DNA of 58,868 bases from Comamonadaceae bacterium (lineage in GTDB: Bacteria > Pseudomonadota > Gammaproteobacteria > Burkholderiales > Burkholderiaceae_C), in assembly GCA_027486255.1 (NCBI GenBank), contig JAIXPL010000022.1, positions 1-58,868 of the forward strand, read 5' to 3'. Below the pieces are notes generated by a model that worked only from the letters and a program-made list of their open reading frames with translations, ran no database searches and was not told where the DNA came from. Position numbers and translations under genes: made by a program. Within the stretch, counting starts at the first letter, position 1; each line of letters opens with the position of its first letter. Shown here one piece after another: positions 42,988 to 53,022 of this stretch.

Positions 42988-45087
42988 ATGAAACACACCC
43001 TGCTGGTCGAACTGCTGACCGAAGAACTGCCCCCGAAAGCGCTGGCCAAGCTCGGCGAGGCTTTCGCCACCGCGATGGTCAATGGCCTGTCCGCGCGTGC
43101 CTTCCTCGACGAAGGCGCAACGCATGTCGCGTATGCGACGCCGCGCCGCCTCGCCGTGCAAATCACCGGCGTGCGCGCGCAATCACCGGACAAATCGATT
43201 CGCGAGAAAGTGCTGCCGGTCACGGTGGCACTCGACAAGGAAGGCCAGCCGGCCGCCCCGCTGGCGAAGAAGCTGGCCGCGCTGGCGGCCCAGGCCGGGC
43301 GCGACAGCATCGCGCTGGAGGAACTCGAGCGCGCGTCCGACGGCAAGGCGGACAGCTTTTTCTTCACCTATACCGCGTCGGGCCAGCCGCTGGCGGCCGG
43401 CCTGCAGGCCGTGCTCGAGGAAAGCGTCGCCAAGCTGCCGATTCCGAAGCTGATGAGCTACCAGCGCCCTGATGGCGAGACGGTGCAGTTCGTGCGACCC
43501 GTGCACGGCCTGATCGCACTGCTCGACGAGCAGGTGGTGCCGCTGTCGCTGCTGGGCCTGCAGTCGGGCCGCAGCACGCTGGGCCATCGCTTCCTGTCGA
43601 CGAAGCCGCAGCTGACGATAGCCTCGGCCGCGACCTATGCCGACACGCTGCAGGAAGAAGGCAAGGTGATCGCCAGCTTCAACGTGCGCAAGGAAAAGAT
43701 CCGTGCCGACCTGCTGTCCAAGGCCGGCGACGATGCGATCCTGATGCCGGAATCGCTGCTCGACGAAGTCAACGGGCTGGTCGAGTGGCCGGTCGTGTAC
43801 GAGTGCCGTTTCGATGACGCCTTCCTCGCGGTGCCGCAGGAATGCCTGATCCTGACGATGCAGACCAACCAGAAGTATTTCGCGCTGACCGACAAGGCCG
43901 GCAAGCTGCGCTCGCGCTTCCTGATCGTCTCCAACATCGAGACGGCAGAACCGAAGCACATCATCGGCGGCAACGAGCGCGTCGTGCGTCCTCGCCTGTC
44001 GGATGCGAAATTTTTCTTCGAGCAGGACAAGAAGAAGCCACTGGCCGACCGCCTCGGCAATCTGTCTTCCGTGGTCTATCACAACAAGCTCGGCTCGCAG
44101 GCCGAGCGCAATCGGCGCGTGGTCGCGCTCGCGGTCGCGATTGCCGAATCGCTGGGCGCCGACGCCACGCTGGCCGAGCGCGCCGCACTGCTGTCGAAGG
44201 CCGATTTGCTGACCGACATGGTCGGCGAGTTCCCGGAGTTGCAGGGCATCATGGGCACCTATTACGCGCGCCATGACGGCGAGCCTGACGAAGTCGCCAC
44301 CGCCATCGGCGAGCACTACCAGCCGCGCTTCGCCGGCGACGCGCTGCCCTCCACCCGCACCGGCACCGTGGTGGCGCTGGCCGACAAGCTGGAAACGCTG
44401 ATCGGCATCTGGGGCATCGGCCTCGCGCCTACCGGCGACAAGGATCCGTTCGCGCTGCGCCGCCACGCACTGGGGATCTTGCGGATGCTGGTCGAGCAGC
44501 GCCTGCCGCTGTCGTTGTCGCACCTGCTCGCGCTGGCTGCGAAGCCCTTCGCCGGCAATGCGAACTTCAGCGACCCGGTGGCCGACGTGCAAGCCTTCGT
44601 CTACGACCGCCTGCGCGGCCTGCTGCGCGAGCGCGGCCATGCACAGGATGCGGTCGAGGCGGTGGTGTCGCAGTCGCCGGATCGGCTGGACGACATCGCC
44701 GAACGCCTCGACGCGGTAAAAGCCTTCGCCGCGCTGCCGCAAGCCGAGTCGCTCGCGGCCGCCAACAAGCGCATCACCAACATCCTGAAAAAGAACGAAG
44801 GCGTGCATGGCGAGGTCAAGGCCGAGCTCTTGCAGGAAGCAGCCGAGCAGCGCCTGTATGGCGCGCTGACGGATACGCGCGCCGAAGTCGACAAGGCCTT
44901 CGCTGCCGGCGACTTCAGCGGCACGCTCAAGGCGCTGGCTGCGCTGCGCGATGATGTCGATGCCTTCTTCAATGACGTGATGGTGATGGCCGAGGATGCG
45001 GCGCTGCGCACCAACCGCCTCGCCCTGCTCAACACGCTGCACGGCATGATGAACCGCGTCGCCGACATCTCGAAGCTGGCCGCCTGA
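42988..45087 (+). CDS. glyS: Glycyl-tRNA synthetase beta subunit
   Basis: From ATG 42988 the protein has 699 residues and starts [26 protein letters not shown]. It carries [62 protein letters not shown], the HD-like segment, and a C-terminal anticodon-binding region. The 34-base gap from glyQ has no strong ribosome site and contains adjacent GGATCC and GAATTC. Among its first ten prolines nine use CCG. It overlaps nothing and is followed 1 base later by gmhB. Confidence 0.97.
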   Translation: MKHTLLVELLTEELPPKALAKLGEAFATAMVNGLSARAFLDEGATHVAYATPRRLAVQITGVRAQSPDKSIREKVLPVTVALDKEGQPAAPLAKKLAALAAQAGRDSIALEELERASDGKADSFFFTYTASGQPLAAGLQAVLEESVAKLPIPKLMSYQRPDGETVQFVRPVHGLIALLDEQVVPLSLLGLQSGRSTLGHRFLSTKPQLTIASAATYADTLQEEGKVIASFNVRKEKIRADLLSKAGDDAILMPESLLDEVNGLVEWPVVYECRFDDAFLAVPQECLILTMQTNQKYFALTDKAGKLRSRFLIVSNIETAEPKHIIGGNERVVRPRLSDAKFFFEQDKKKPLADRLGNLSSVVYHNKLGSQAERNRRVVALAVAIAESLGADATLAERAALLSKADLLTDMVGEFPELQGIMGTYYARHDGEPDEVATAIGEHYQPRFAGDALPSTRTGTVVALADKLETLIGIWGIGLAPTGDKDPFALRRHALGILRMLVEQRLPLSLSHLLALAAKPFAGNANFSDPVADVQAFVYDRLRGLLRERGHAQDAVEAVVSQSPDRLDDIAERLDAVKAFAALPQAESLAAANKRITNILKKNEGVHGEVKAELLQEAAEQRLYGALTDTRAEVDKAFAAGDFSGTLKALAALRDDVDAFFNDVMVMAEDAALRTNRLALLNTLHGMMNRVADISKLAA

Positions 45088-45088
45088 G

Positions 45089-45691
45089 ATGCCGCAGTCG
45101 CCGCAGCCGCCGAAGAAGCTGGTCATCCTCGACCGTGACGGCGTGATCAACTTCGACTCGGACGACTACATCAAGTCGCCGTCCGAGTGGCGACCCATTC
45201 CGGGCTCGCTGGAGGCGATCGCGCGGCTGAACCAGCATGGCTATCTGGTGGTGATTGCCACCAACCAGGCCGCCATCTCGCGCGGCCTGTTCGACATGAA
45301 GACGCTCAACGCAATCCACCAGAAGCTGCACCTGTCGGCGCAGGCGGTGGGTGCGCACATCGACGCGATCTTCTTCTGCCCGCATGCGGCCGACGAATTC
45401 TGCGACTGCCGCAAGCCGCGCCCCGGCATGCTGGAGGCCATCGGCGAGCGCTTCGGCATGAGCCTGAAAGGCGTGCCCATGGTCGGCGATGCGCTGCGCG
45501 ACATGCAGGCCGCGTTCGAAGTGGGCTGCGACCTCTATCTGGTCAAGACCGGCAAGGGCGCGCGGACGCTGGAGAAAGGCGGCCTGCCGCCCGGCACCCA
45601 GATCTACGACAACCTCGCGGCCGTGGTCGAGCGCCTGCTGCACCTGGCCGCGGCCGGGGGCGCGCAGCTGGCCACACCGAAAAAACAATAA
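45089..45691 (+). CDS. gmhB: D-glycero-beta-D-manno-heptose 1,7-bisphosphate 7-phosphatase
   Basis: The 200-residue HAD-family protein has the catalytic LDRDGVINFDSDDYIKSPSEWRPIPGSLEAIARL, a zinc-type Cys/His loop (FFCPHAADEFCDCRKPRPGM) and PMVGDALRDMQAAFEVGCDLYLVKTGKG. It dephosphorylates heptose bisphosphate in ADP-heptose synthesis for LPS inner core. The glyS-gmhB-plsC order is common in Burkholderiales. Confidence 0.93.
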   Translation: MPQSPQPPKKLVILDRDGVINFDSDDYIKSPSEWRPIPGSLEAIARLNQHGYLVVIATNQAAISRGLFDMKTLNAIHQKLHLSAQAVGAHIDAIFFCPHAADEFCDCRKPRPGMLEAIGERFGMSLKGVPMVGDALRDMQAAFEVGCDLYLVKTGKGARTLEKGGLPPGTQIYDNLAAVVERLLHLAAAGGAQLATPKKQ

Positions 45692-45713
45692 TCCGCGTCG
45701 CCAGACGCCGACG

Positions 45714-46493
45714 ATGTCACCGATGAGAAAGCCCATGTCACGCCCGCTGCTGTTCATCCGCTCCCTGCTGTTCGCGCTGTTCATGGCCATCGTGACGGTG
45801 ATCTGGGCCACCGCCTGCTTCGGCTTCGTGTTCCTGCCCTACCGCCAGCGCTACTGGATGATCACGCGCTGGAACGTGTTCGTCAGCTTCGCCGCGCGCG
45901 CGCTGTGCGGGATCCGCTGGGAGGTGCGCGGCATGGAAAATCTGCCGCACGGGCCGGCCATCCTGCTATCGAAGCACCAGTCGGCGTGGGAGACGATTTT
46001 CTATTGCTGGCTGATGCCGCGGCCACTGATTTTCGTGTTCAAGAAATCGCTGCTCTACATTCCCTTCTTCGGCTGGGGCCTGGCGATGCTGCGCATGATC
46101 GCGATCGATCGCAGCAAGGGCCGCGACGCGATGGCGCAAGTGATCGCCGTCGGCCAGCGGCGGCTCGATGACGGGCAGTGGGTCATCATGTTCCCCGAAG
46201 GGACACGCACGCCGGTCGGCAGCCAGGGCAAGTACAAGGCCGGCGGCGCCATCCTCGCCATTGGCACGAAGGCGCCGGTGATACCGATTGCCGTCAACTC
46301 CGGCGACTGCTGGCCACGCAATGCCTTCATCAAGACGCCGGGCACCATCATCGTGTCGATCGGCCCGGCAATCTCGCCCGAGGGCCTCGGCCCGGCCGAA
46401 CTGATAGCCAAGACCGAAAGCTGGATAGAATCCGAGATGCGCGTGATTACCCCCGGCGCCTACGCGAACGCCGACCCGACGGGAAGCTACTGA
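45714..46493 (+). CDS. plsC: 1-acyl-sn-glycerol-3-phosphate acyltransferase
   Basis: The protein is 259 residues from ATG 45714; ATG 45723 or 45735 would give slightly shorter forms, and 45735 directly precedes the membrane segment SRPLLFIRSLLFALFMAIVTVIWAT. It has the acyltransferase motif KHQSAWE (an HX4E variant of the usual HX4D), FGWGLAMLRMIAIDRSKG, and FPEGTRTPVGSQGKYKAGGAILA. PlsC makes phosphatidic acid from lysophosphatidate. Confidence 0.92.
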   Translation: MSPMRKPMSRPLLFIRSLLFALFMAIVTVIWATACFGFVFLPYRQRYWMITRWNVFVSFAARALCGIRWEVRGMENLPHGPAILLSKHQSAWETIFYCWLMPRPLIFVFKKSLLYIPFFGWGLAMLRMIAIDRSKGRDAMAQVIAVGQRRLDDGQWVIMFPEGTRTPVGSQGKYKAGGAILAIGTKAPVIPIAVNSGDCWPRNAFIKTPGTIIVSIGPAISPEGLGPAELIAKTESWIESEMRVITPGAYANADPTGSY

Positions 46494-46499
46494 ACGCCC

Positions 46500-47351
46500 A
46501 TGTCCTTGAAGCAGTTATTCAGGAAAAAGCCCGCTGATCCGAACCAGCTGACGCTGGACGATCTGTTCGGCCCGGCGACCGATGCCTCGCCGCCGCCGTC
46601 GACGGTACCGGATACGCCGATTCCTCCGGGGCACCGCCGGTTGCGGCTGGATAACCTGAATCTCGACTACCGGCTGCTGCGCTCGAAGCGCAAGACCATC
46701 GGTTTCCTGATCGATGATGACGGCCTGCGCGTGACTGCGCCGCGCTGGGTGACGGTGGCCGAGATCGAAGTCGCCATCGCCAGCAAGCAGTCATGGATTT
46801 TCCGCAAGATCAACGAGCAGCGCGAACGCTCGGTGCGCCGGCTGCAGCCGCCGATGGAGTGGCGCGACGGTGCGACCCTGCCCTATCTCGGCCTCGACAT
46901 CACGGTGCGCGTGGCTTACGCCAGCAATGCCGGCGTGCGCTTCGACGAGGTCGGGCGCGAGCTGCATGTGAGCCTGCCAGCCTCGGCCAGCGAGCAGCAG
47001 CTGAAGGATCGCGTGCAGGGCTGGCTGCAATCGGAAGCCCGGCGCGTGTTCGCCGAACGGCTGGCCCTATACGCCGACAAGCTGGGCGTGAGCTTCAAGA
47101 GCTTCGCGCTATCGTCGGCCAGCACGCAATGGGGCTCCTGCACGGCCGACGGCCGCATACGCCTGAACTGGCGGCTGATGCATTTCGCGCTGCCGAACAT
47201 TGACTATGTGGTCGCGCACGAACTCTCCCACCTGCGCGAGATGAATCACGGCCCGCAATTCTGGGCGACCGTCCAATCGGTATTGCCGGAGTTCGAGACG
47301 GCGCGCAAGGCGTTGCGCGATCATGAGCCGGAGAGGCTGCCGAAGTTTTGA
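46500..47351 (+). CDS. YgjP/SprT-like zinc metalloprotease (DUF45)
   Basis: The 283-residue protein has a Pro/Asp-rich N-terminus of about 50 residues, a domain with RRLRLDNLNLDYRLLRSKRKTIGFLIDDDGLRVTAPRWV, SSASTQWGSCTADGRIRLNWRLMHFALPNIDYVVAHELSHLREMNHGPQFWATV (zinc motif HELSH plus a downstream His) and a C-terminal helix. YgjP-like proteins are putative metal-dependent hydrolases of uncertain substrate. It starts 6 bases after plsC and ends before the large inverted repeat. Confidence 0.9.
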   Translation: MSLKQLFRKKPADPNQLTLDDLFGPATDASPPPSTVPDTPIPPGHRRLRLDNLNLDYRLLRSKRKTIGFLIDDDGLRVTAPRWVTVAEIEVAIASKQSWIFRKINEQRERSVRRLQPPMEWRDGATLPYLGLDITVRVAYASNAGVRFDEVGRELHVSLPASASEQQLKDRVQGWLQSEARRVFAERLALYADKLGVSFKSFALSSASTQWGSCTADGRIRLNWRLMHFALPNIDYVVAHELSHLREMNHGPQFWATVQSVLPEFETARKALRDHEPERLPKF

Positions 47352-47368
47352 GATTCGGAGTTGGCTGA

Positions 47369-47460
47369 GATGGTGGGTTTCGCTTCGCTCTACCCACCCT
47401 ATGATGCTCAAAGTCGTTAATTTGCCATAGGGTGGGTAGAGCGAAGCGAAACCCACCATC
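47369..47460. repeat. REP-like element: perfect 35-bp inverted repeat with 22-base loop
   Basis: The arms at 47369-47403 and 47426-47460 are perfect reverse complements; the arm begins GATGGTGGGTTTCGCTTCGC and ends CTACCCACCCTATG. Elements with a GGTGGGT...CGCTTCGC...ACCCACC core are widespread dispersed repeats in proteobacteria. It lies between the convergent protease and ksgA genes, where the hairpin would act as a bidirectional terminator. It is not flanked by a transposase. Confidence 0.85.
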
Positions 47461-47470
47461 CCACCCCACG

Positions 47471-48241
47471 TCAGCGCTCGAGCATCCGCGCGAGCCGCAC
47501 ATAAGATTCCAACCCAACCGCCTCGGGCCGCAGTTGCGGATCGATGCCCGCGTCGCCCAGTTGCTGCTCGTTGAACATCCCGGCGACGCAGTTGCGAATC
47601 ACCTTGCGGCGCTGAGAGAAAGCCTTCGTGACGACCTGCTCGAGCAACTGTTGCTTGCACGCCAGCGGCGACGCGATCGGCACCATGCGCACGATCGCCG
47701 AATCGACTTTCGGCGGCGGATCGAAAGCCTCGGGTGGCACGACGAACAGCAGGTCCATCCGGTAGCGCCACTGCAGCATCACCGACAGCCGACCGTAGTC
47801 GCGACTGCCCGGCCCGGCCACCATGCGCTCGACCACCTCTTTTTGCAGCATGAAATGCTGGTCGACCACGAGCGGCGCGAACTGCGCGAGATGAAACAGC
47901 AGCGGGCTGGAGATGTTGTATGGCAGGTTGCCGACGACGCGCAGGCGGCGCTCGCCGGCGGCCAGTGCGCCGAAGTCGTATTGCAGCGCATCGCCCGAGT
48001 GGATCAGCAGCCGGTCGGCACTGAATTTTTTCTGTAGCAGCGCCACGAGGTCGCGATCGAGCTCGACCACCTGCAACTGGCGCAAGGTCTCGAGCAGCAG
48101 CCGCGTCATCGCGCCCTGGCCGGGACCGATCTCGACCATCAGGTCGTCGGGCGCCGGGGCGATCGCGCGAATGATCTCGTGCAGCACCTTGTCATCGGTC
48201 AGGAAGTTCTGGCCGAACCGCTTCTTGGGAATGTGTTTCAT
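47471..48241 (-). CDS. ksgA: 16S rRNA dimethyladenosine transferase
   Basis: Starting at ATG 48241 the protein is 256 residues: [26 protein letters not shown]-binding [23 protein letters not shown], the catalytic [14 protein letters not shown] and a C-terminal domain ([17 protein letters not shown]). KsgA dimethylates two adenines near the 3' end of 16S rRNA. It overlaps pdxA by 4 bases, as in the conserved surA-pdxA-ksgA order. A longer in-frame extension to 48457 lies inside pdxA and is not used. Confidence 0.96.
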   Translation of the reverse strand: MKHIPKKRFGQNFLTDDKVLHEIIRAIAPAPDDLMVEIGPGQGAMTRLLLETLRQLQVVELDRDLVALLQKKFSADRLLIHSGDALQYDFGALAAGERRLRVVGNLPYNISSPLLFHLAQFAPLVVDQHFMLQKEVVERMVAGPGSRDYGRLSVMLQWRYRMDLLFVVPPEAFDPPPKVDSAIVRMVPIASPLACKQQLLEQVVTKAFSQRRKVIRNCVAGMFNEQQLGDAGIDPQLRPEAVGLESYVRLARMLER

Positions 48242-49239
48242 GAATGTGCTGTGACCATCTGGCAGGCGACTCGGATCGCTTCGCTCATGCTGCCGTGGTC
48301 CGCGTTGCCGAGACCGGCGGCGGCGAGGTCGAGGGCGGTGCCGTGGTCGACCGAGGTACGGATGATGGGCAGCCCCAGCGTGATGTTCACGCCGCGGCCG
48401 AAGGTGGCGTACTTGAGGACCGGCAGTCCCTGGTCGTGATACATCGCCAACACGCAATCGGCCTGCTCGAGGTGGCGCGGCTGGAACAAGGTATCGGCGG
48501 GATAAGGGCCGGATACCTGCCAGCCGCGCGCACGTGCGAGCTCGATGGCCGGCGTGATCACATCGATCTCTTCACGGCCGAGATAGCCGCCCTCGCCCGC
48601 GTGCGGGTTGAGGCCGGTGACGAGGATCTGCGGGTCGGCGATGCCGAAGCGGCGCACGAGATCGCGATGCAAGATCTCGAGTGTCGTGCCGAGACCCTCG
48701 AGCGTGATCGCGGCGGGCACGTCGGCCAGCGGAAGATGGGTGGTGGCAAGCGCCACGCGCAGCATGCCCTGGCCGGTCTCTCCGGCCAGCATCATCACGA
48801 CCTGTGACGTGCCGGTGCGCTCGGCCAGGTATTCGGTATGGCCGGTGAAGGCAAAACCGGCATCGTTGATCGTGCTCTTCTGCACCGGCGCGGTGACGAT
48901 CGCATCGACCTGCTGGGCGATGGCGGCATCGATGGCGGCATCGAGCATGTGCAGCACGGCTTCGCCGTTGCGCGCATCGAGCTCGCCCGGCCGGGCGGGG
49001 ATGGTCAGCGGGCAATCCAGCACGCACAACTCGTTGCGGTGCTGCGCAAACTCGGCGGCGCTGCCGATGGCACGCGGCAGGCGCGCAGGCGCGATCAGCA
49101 TCGCGAGCGCCTTGATCTGCGCTGCATCGCCGATCAGCAGGCAATCGGCCTCGGCCACCTCGAGCGCCGCGCGCAGCGCGATTTCCGGGCCGATGCCTGC
49201 CGGCTCGCCGCAGGTGATCGCCAGGCGCGGTCGGGTCAT
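48238..49239 (-). CDS. pdxA: 4-hydroxythreonine-4-phosphate dehydrogenase
   Basis: The 333-residue protein starts [27 protein letters not shown] and carries [60 protein letters not shown] and [37 protein letters not shown], with the divalent-metal histidines. It acts in pyridoxal phosphate synthesis. It follows surA by 12 bases. Confidence 0.95.
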   Translation of the reverse strand: MTRPRLAITCGEPAGIGPEIALRAALEVAEADCLLIGDAAQIKALAMLIAPARLPRAIGSAAEFAQHRNELCVLDCPLTIPARPGELDARNGEAVLHMLDAAIDAAIAQQVDAIVTAPVQKSTINDAGFAFTGHTEYLAERTGTSQVVMMLAGETGQGMLRVALATTHLPLADVPAAITLEGLGTTLEILHRDLVRRFGIADPQILVTGLNPHAGEGGYLGREEIDVITPAIELARARGWQVSGPYPADTLFQPRHLEQADCVLAMYHDQGLPVLKYATFGRGVNITLGLPIIRTSVDHGTALDLAAAGLGNADHGSMSEAIRVACQMVTAHS

Positions 49240-49251
49240 GGCATCAGGCGC

Positions 49252-50652
49252 TCAGCGCTGGCCGAGCTCGTCGAGGCGATACTCGACATAGGCGCGGTCG
49301 CGCAGCTGCCGCAGCCAGTCTTCGTAGGCTTCTTCGAGCTTCTGCTCGCGCAGGGTCTGGCGGGCGAGCAGTCGCTGGCGTTCGCGCGACACTTCCTCGG
49401 TCTTGCGCTCCAGCACCTCGATCAGGTGATAGCCAAAGGGCGATTCGATGGGCTGGCTGACCTCGCCCGGCTGCAGAGCATTCATCGCGCGCTCGAATTC
49501 GGGCACCGTATCGCCCGGATAGATCCAGCCGAGGTCGCCGCCCTTGCCGGCGGAACCATCGTTCGAGTAGAGACGCGCCAGATCCTCGAACTTGGCCGCG
49601 CCGTTGGCGAGCCGCTCGCGCAGCTCGACCAGCTTGCGGCGCGCCTCGGCCGGCGCGACGATCTGGTTCACTTTGATCAGGATGTGGCGCGCACGGGTCT
49701 GCTGCACGACGCTGGCCTGCCCCGCCTTGACGAGGCTGGCACTGCGGCGGCCGACCAGCTTGAGGATGTGGAAGCCGTTGGCGCTGCGCACCAGCGGAGC
49801 GATCTCGCCGTCGTTCAGCTTGTCGGTCGCATCGATGAAGAGCTGCGGCAGGCGCGAGGTGCTGCGCCAGCCGAGCTCGCCGCCCTTGAGCGCATCGCCG
49901 CCGTCGGAGAAGCTGGCCGCGACCTTGGCGAAATCGGCGCCGGATTTCAGCTGCTCGATGGCCTGCTCGGCGCGCTTCTTGCGGTCGGCGATCTGCTGGG
50001 CCGATGCATTTTCCGGAACCCGCACGAGGATCTGCGCGATGTTCAGTTCCTGCTGCGCGCCATCCATCTTGCCGGCGGAGGCGGCGATGAAGCCGTCGAT
50101 TTCGGACTCGGTGATCTGCAGCTTGTTGTCGACCTCGCGCTCGCGCAGCCGCTGCAGCGTGATCTCTTCCCGCACCTCTTCGCGGAAGCGGGCGAAGGAC
50201 ACGCCCTCGCGCTCGAGCTGATCACGGAATTGCTGGACCGATAGGTTGTTCTGCTCGGCGATGCGCGCCACCGCACGGTCAAGCAGGATGTCATCGATGC
50301 GGATGCCGCTTTCGCGGGCCAGCTGCATCTGCGCGCGGTTGACGATCATGCGCTCGAGCATCTGCTTTTGCAGCAGCTCGCGCGGCGGCACCTGCATGTT
50401 CTGGCGCTTCATCCGCTGCTCGACCAGGCGGAGGCGCTCCTCGAGCTCGTTGGCGGTGATCACGTCGGTGTTGACCACGGCGACGATCGCATCCACCAGC
50501 ACCGGCTGGCGCGGCTGGCCGGATTTGTCCTGTGCGTTCGCGAAGGACGACAGCAGACAGGCGGCGATCAGGCAGCTGCCGGCCAGGGCTTTCGCAGGGA
50601 AGGAAATCGAAAACGGTATCGGTGTGGTCATCATGATGAAGGTGTCTGCCAT
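49252..50652 (-). CDS. surA: Periplasmic chaperone/peptidyl-prolyl isomerase
   Basis: The 466-residue protein has a signal peptide (AKALAGSCLIAACLLSSFANAQ), the SurA N-terminal domain (VDAIVAVVNTDVITANELEERL...QMLERMIVNRAQMQLARESGIRID) and two parvulin PpiC domains (about residues 180-290 and 300-400; SDGGDALKGGELGWRS and SNDGSAGKGGDLGWIYPG). A C-terminal helix follows. It escorts outer-membrane proteins to the Bam complex. The annotated ATG 50652 could be replaced by ATG 50634 or 50631. It is 10 bases after lptD. Confidence 0.95.
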   Translation of the reverse strand: MADTFIMMTTPIPFSISFPAKALAGSCLIAACLLSSFANAQDKSGQPRQPVLVDAIVAVVNTDVITANELEERLRLVEQRMKRQNMQVPPRELLQKQMLERMIVNRAQMQLARESGIRIDDILLDRAVARIAEQNNLSVQQFRDQLEREGVSFARFREEVREEITLQRLREREVDNKLQITESEIDGFIAASAGKMDGAQQELNIAQILVRVPENASAQQIADRKKRAEQAIEQLKSGADFAKVAASFSDGGDALKGGELGWRSTSRLPQLFIDATDKLNDGEIAPLVRSANGFHILKLVGRRSASLVKAGQASVVQQTRARHILIKVNQIVAPAEARRKLVELRERLANGAAKFEDLARLYSNDGSAGKGGDLGWIYPGDTVPEFERAMNALQPGEVSQPIESPFGYHLIEVLERKTEEVSRERQRLLARQTLREQKLEEAYEDWLRQLRDRAYVEYRLDELGQR

Positions 50653-50662
50653 TCGAGGCCGG

Positions 50663-52906
50663 TCATTGCGGCTGGGTCAGTGGCTGGTAGCCGGGAATAT
50701 TGCCGCGCAGCGCGCGCATCGGGTTCGTGCCCAGCATCGACAGCCCGCTCAATTCTAGCTGGACGAAGATGGTGGTGTTGACGCTGCCGGCCGCCGTGGG
50801 GACGCGCTGGCCGACGAGACGGAAGATCCAGCAGTCGGCCTGGTACTCGACGCCTGCCAGCGACTGGCCGACCCGCCGCTCGTTGATCAGGTAGTTGAGC
50901 CGGCCGACGCCATACCAGCGCGCCGCCAGCGGCCATTGCGAGGACACGTCGATCAGCTCGAAATTGGTGTTTGGAATGTCCGGCAGGTTGCGCGAATCGC
51001 GCCGGTACTGCGCATTGACCACTTTCATCGGCGCCGGTTGCCAATAGACGCCAAAGCCGACCCGGTTGATCTCGTTGCGCGCTTCGTTGTACTGGAAGCT
51101 GGCATCGAGCCGGGTTTCCTGCGTGATGCGACCGGACGCCAGCAGCAGCACGTCGGAGCGTGCCTCGCCGGTATCCTGCAGCGCGCTGCCCAGCCCGACC
51201 TTCGGCGGGGCCACGTTGAAGCGCTGCGCGACCGCCAGCCGCAGCCGTTCGGCACCGTTCGTCTCGAGATAGCGCGAGGTCAGGGCCAGCGTGAGCTGGT
51301 TGGCATCGCCAATGCGATCGTTGCCGACGAAGCGGTTCTCGCGGAAGATCTGCGCGTAGCTGAAGTCGGCAATGGTCGAGTCGAAATTCGGGTAGAGGTT
51401 GGCGTTCTGCTCCACATACGGCGTGTAGGTATAGAACGCGCGCGGCTCCAGCGTCTGGATCGCGTTGCGGCCGAGGAAGGCCGTATCGCGCTCGAAGATC
51501 AGGCCGGTGTCCAGAGTGAAGGTGGGCAGCACGCGGGTCGGCGCGGCCATTGCCGGGTCGATCACGCGATCGAGGCTGTAGACGGTGCCATGCACGGAAA
51601 CCGAGGGCCGCAGGAAATAGCCCGGCCCCTGCAACTCGGTATAGGTCAGGCGCGGGTTCACCACCAGCCGGTCGCCCTGCACCTGAGTCGGGTGCGAGAA
51701 GCGCGTGTACTGCGTGCCGACCGTCATCTCGAGACCGCTGTCGGTGTACTGCGCATAGCTGAGGTTCAGCTGCGGCAGACGCGCATACGGAATGCCGATG
51801 GGCGCCAGCGGATCCTGCAGCACCTGGAAATCGGAAAACTGCAACATGCCGCCCCAGGGACCGCTGCCATGGGTCAGCGTCACGGTCTGCGGCAGCAGCC
51901 GGCGGTTGAAGCCGGGCCGCGCGAAGACGTGGCTGAACGGGAAGTCACGCGCGTAGTTGTCGTCGGAGGCCCGGTTCAGGTCGAGCGCCAGCGATGCGCC
52001 GGACTCGAGACGCTGGTTGTGGCGCGCCGACACCCCGTAGCGAAGGTCGCCACCGCGCTCGCTGTCGTTCATGAACTCGACGCGCGTCTCGCCGGCAAGA
52101 TCGCGGTCGAGGTAGCGCGCATCGGCGCCCAGCATCAGGCCGCGGGTGGCCATGTAGCGCGGGTGCAGGGTCAGGTCGCGATTCGGCGCAATATCCCAGT
52201 AGTACGGCACCGTGACCTGCAGGCCGGTGTTGCTCGACGTGAGAATCGTCGGCGACAGAAACCCGGATTTGCGCTGCTCGCTGAGCGGAAAGGAGATGCT
52301 GGGCGTACCCGCGATGGGCACGCCCTTGAACACGATCAGCGTATTGCGCGCGGTGCCGATGCCTGCGCCCTCGTCCAGCGTCAGCTTGCCGGTTTTCAGG
52401 TACCAGTCCGGGTCGGGGCCGTTGCAGGTGGTATAGACGCCGTTGTTGATGGTCGCGACATCTTCCGATTCGAAATCGATGCGCTCGGCATGGCCTTGCG
52501 CATTTCGCTGCATCAGGCGGTAAACCGGGCTCTGCATGTAGCCGACGCCAGTGTCGAGCTTGAGCCTCAGCTCGTCACCTTGGAAACGGCTGCCCTGTCG
52601 CAGCACGCGCACATTACCGGTGGCCTCGACCCGGTCGTCGACGATGTCGTAATACATGTCGTCAGCATTGACGACCGTCGGTCCGCGCCGGATTTCGACC
52701 TCGCGCTGCAGGCGGACCTCGCGGTCCGGGCGACCGGTCAGCCGCTCGCCCTCGACGAGGGTGGCTTCTTCGTCCTCGCCCAGCTGGTTGGCGATCCAGG
52801 CCTGCTGCGCGGACGCGCCGCTGCCGGCCAGCAGCAAAACCAGCAGGGGCAGCAGCCGTTGTCGGCAGGGGGGAAAGGCTTGCTGGAAGGGCAATCGCCG
52901 GATCAT
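50663..52906 (-). CDS. lptD: LPS-assembly protein LptD
   Basis: The 747-residue outer-membrane protein has an N-terminal signal segment, an OstA/LptA-like periplasmic domain (GPTVVNADDMYYDIVDDRVEATGNVRVLRQGSRFQGDEL) and a large C-terminal barrel. Cysteines lie in TTCNGPDPDWYLKTG and near the end in YQADCWIFRLVGQR, positions suited to the inter-domain disulfide of LptD. It is the first gene of the minus-strand run lptD-surA-pdxA-ksgA and is divergent from amgK. Confidence 0.95.
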   Translation of the reverse strand: MIRRLPFQQAFPPCRQRLLPLLVLLLAGSGASAQQAWIANQLGEDEEATLVEGERLTGRPDREVRLQREVEIRRGPTVVNADDMYYDIVDDRVEATGNVRVLRQGSRFQGDELRLKLDTGVGYMQSPVYRLMQRNAQGHAERIDFESEDVATINNGVYTTCNGPDPDWYLKTGKLTLDEGAGIGTARNTLIVFKGVPIAGTPSISFPLSEQRKSGFLSPTILTSSNTGLQVTVPYYWDIAPNRDLTLHPRYMATRGLMLGADARYLDRDLAGETRVEFMNDSERGGDLRYGVSARHNQRLESGASLALDLNRASDDNYARDFPFSHVFARPGFNRRLLPQTVTLTHGSGPWGGMLQFSDFQVLQDPLAPIGIPYARLPQLNLSYAQYTDSGLEMTVGTQYTRFSHPTQVQGDRLVVNPRLTYTELQGPGYFLRPSVSVHGTVYSLDRVIDPAMAAPTRVLPTFTLDTGLIFERDTAFLGRNAIQTLEPRAFYTYTPYVEQNANLYPNFDSTIADFSYAQIFRENRFVGNDRIGDANQLTLALTSRYLETNGAERLRLAVAQRFNVAPPKVGLGSALQDTGEARSDVLLLASGRITQETRLDASFQYNEARNEINRVGFGVYWQPAPMKVVNAQYRRDSRNLPDIPNTNFELIDVSSQWPLAARWYGVGRLNYLINERRVGQSLAGVEYQADCWIFRLVGQRVPTAAGSVNTTIFVQLELSGLSMLGTNPMRALRGNIPGYQPLTQPQ

Positions 52907-53022
52907 GAACGGTGAAATGTCGGTTTGCGGCGCCGCGTTCGCGGGGCGAATCCCTTATTATATGGGAACTCCCTGCCCGGACCATGCCTCCGGGCATCCC
53001 CATGTCACCGATTGGCTTCTCC

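Noticed and set aside
43183..45150. A 655-codon minus-strand frame opposite glyS
   Set aside because: glyS is full length with family motifs on the plus strand; the opposite frame is a compositional shadow.
50936..52915. A 659-codon plus-strand frame opposite lptD
   Set aside because: lptD is complete on the minus strand with domain-level support; the opposite frame is an Arg/Ala/His-rich shadow.
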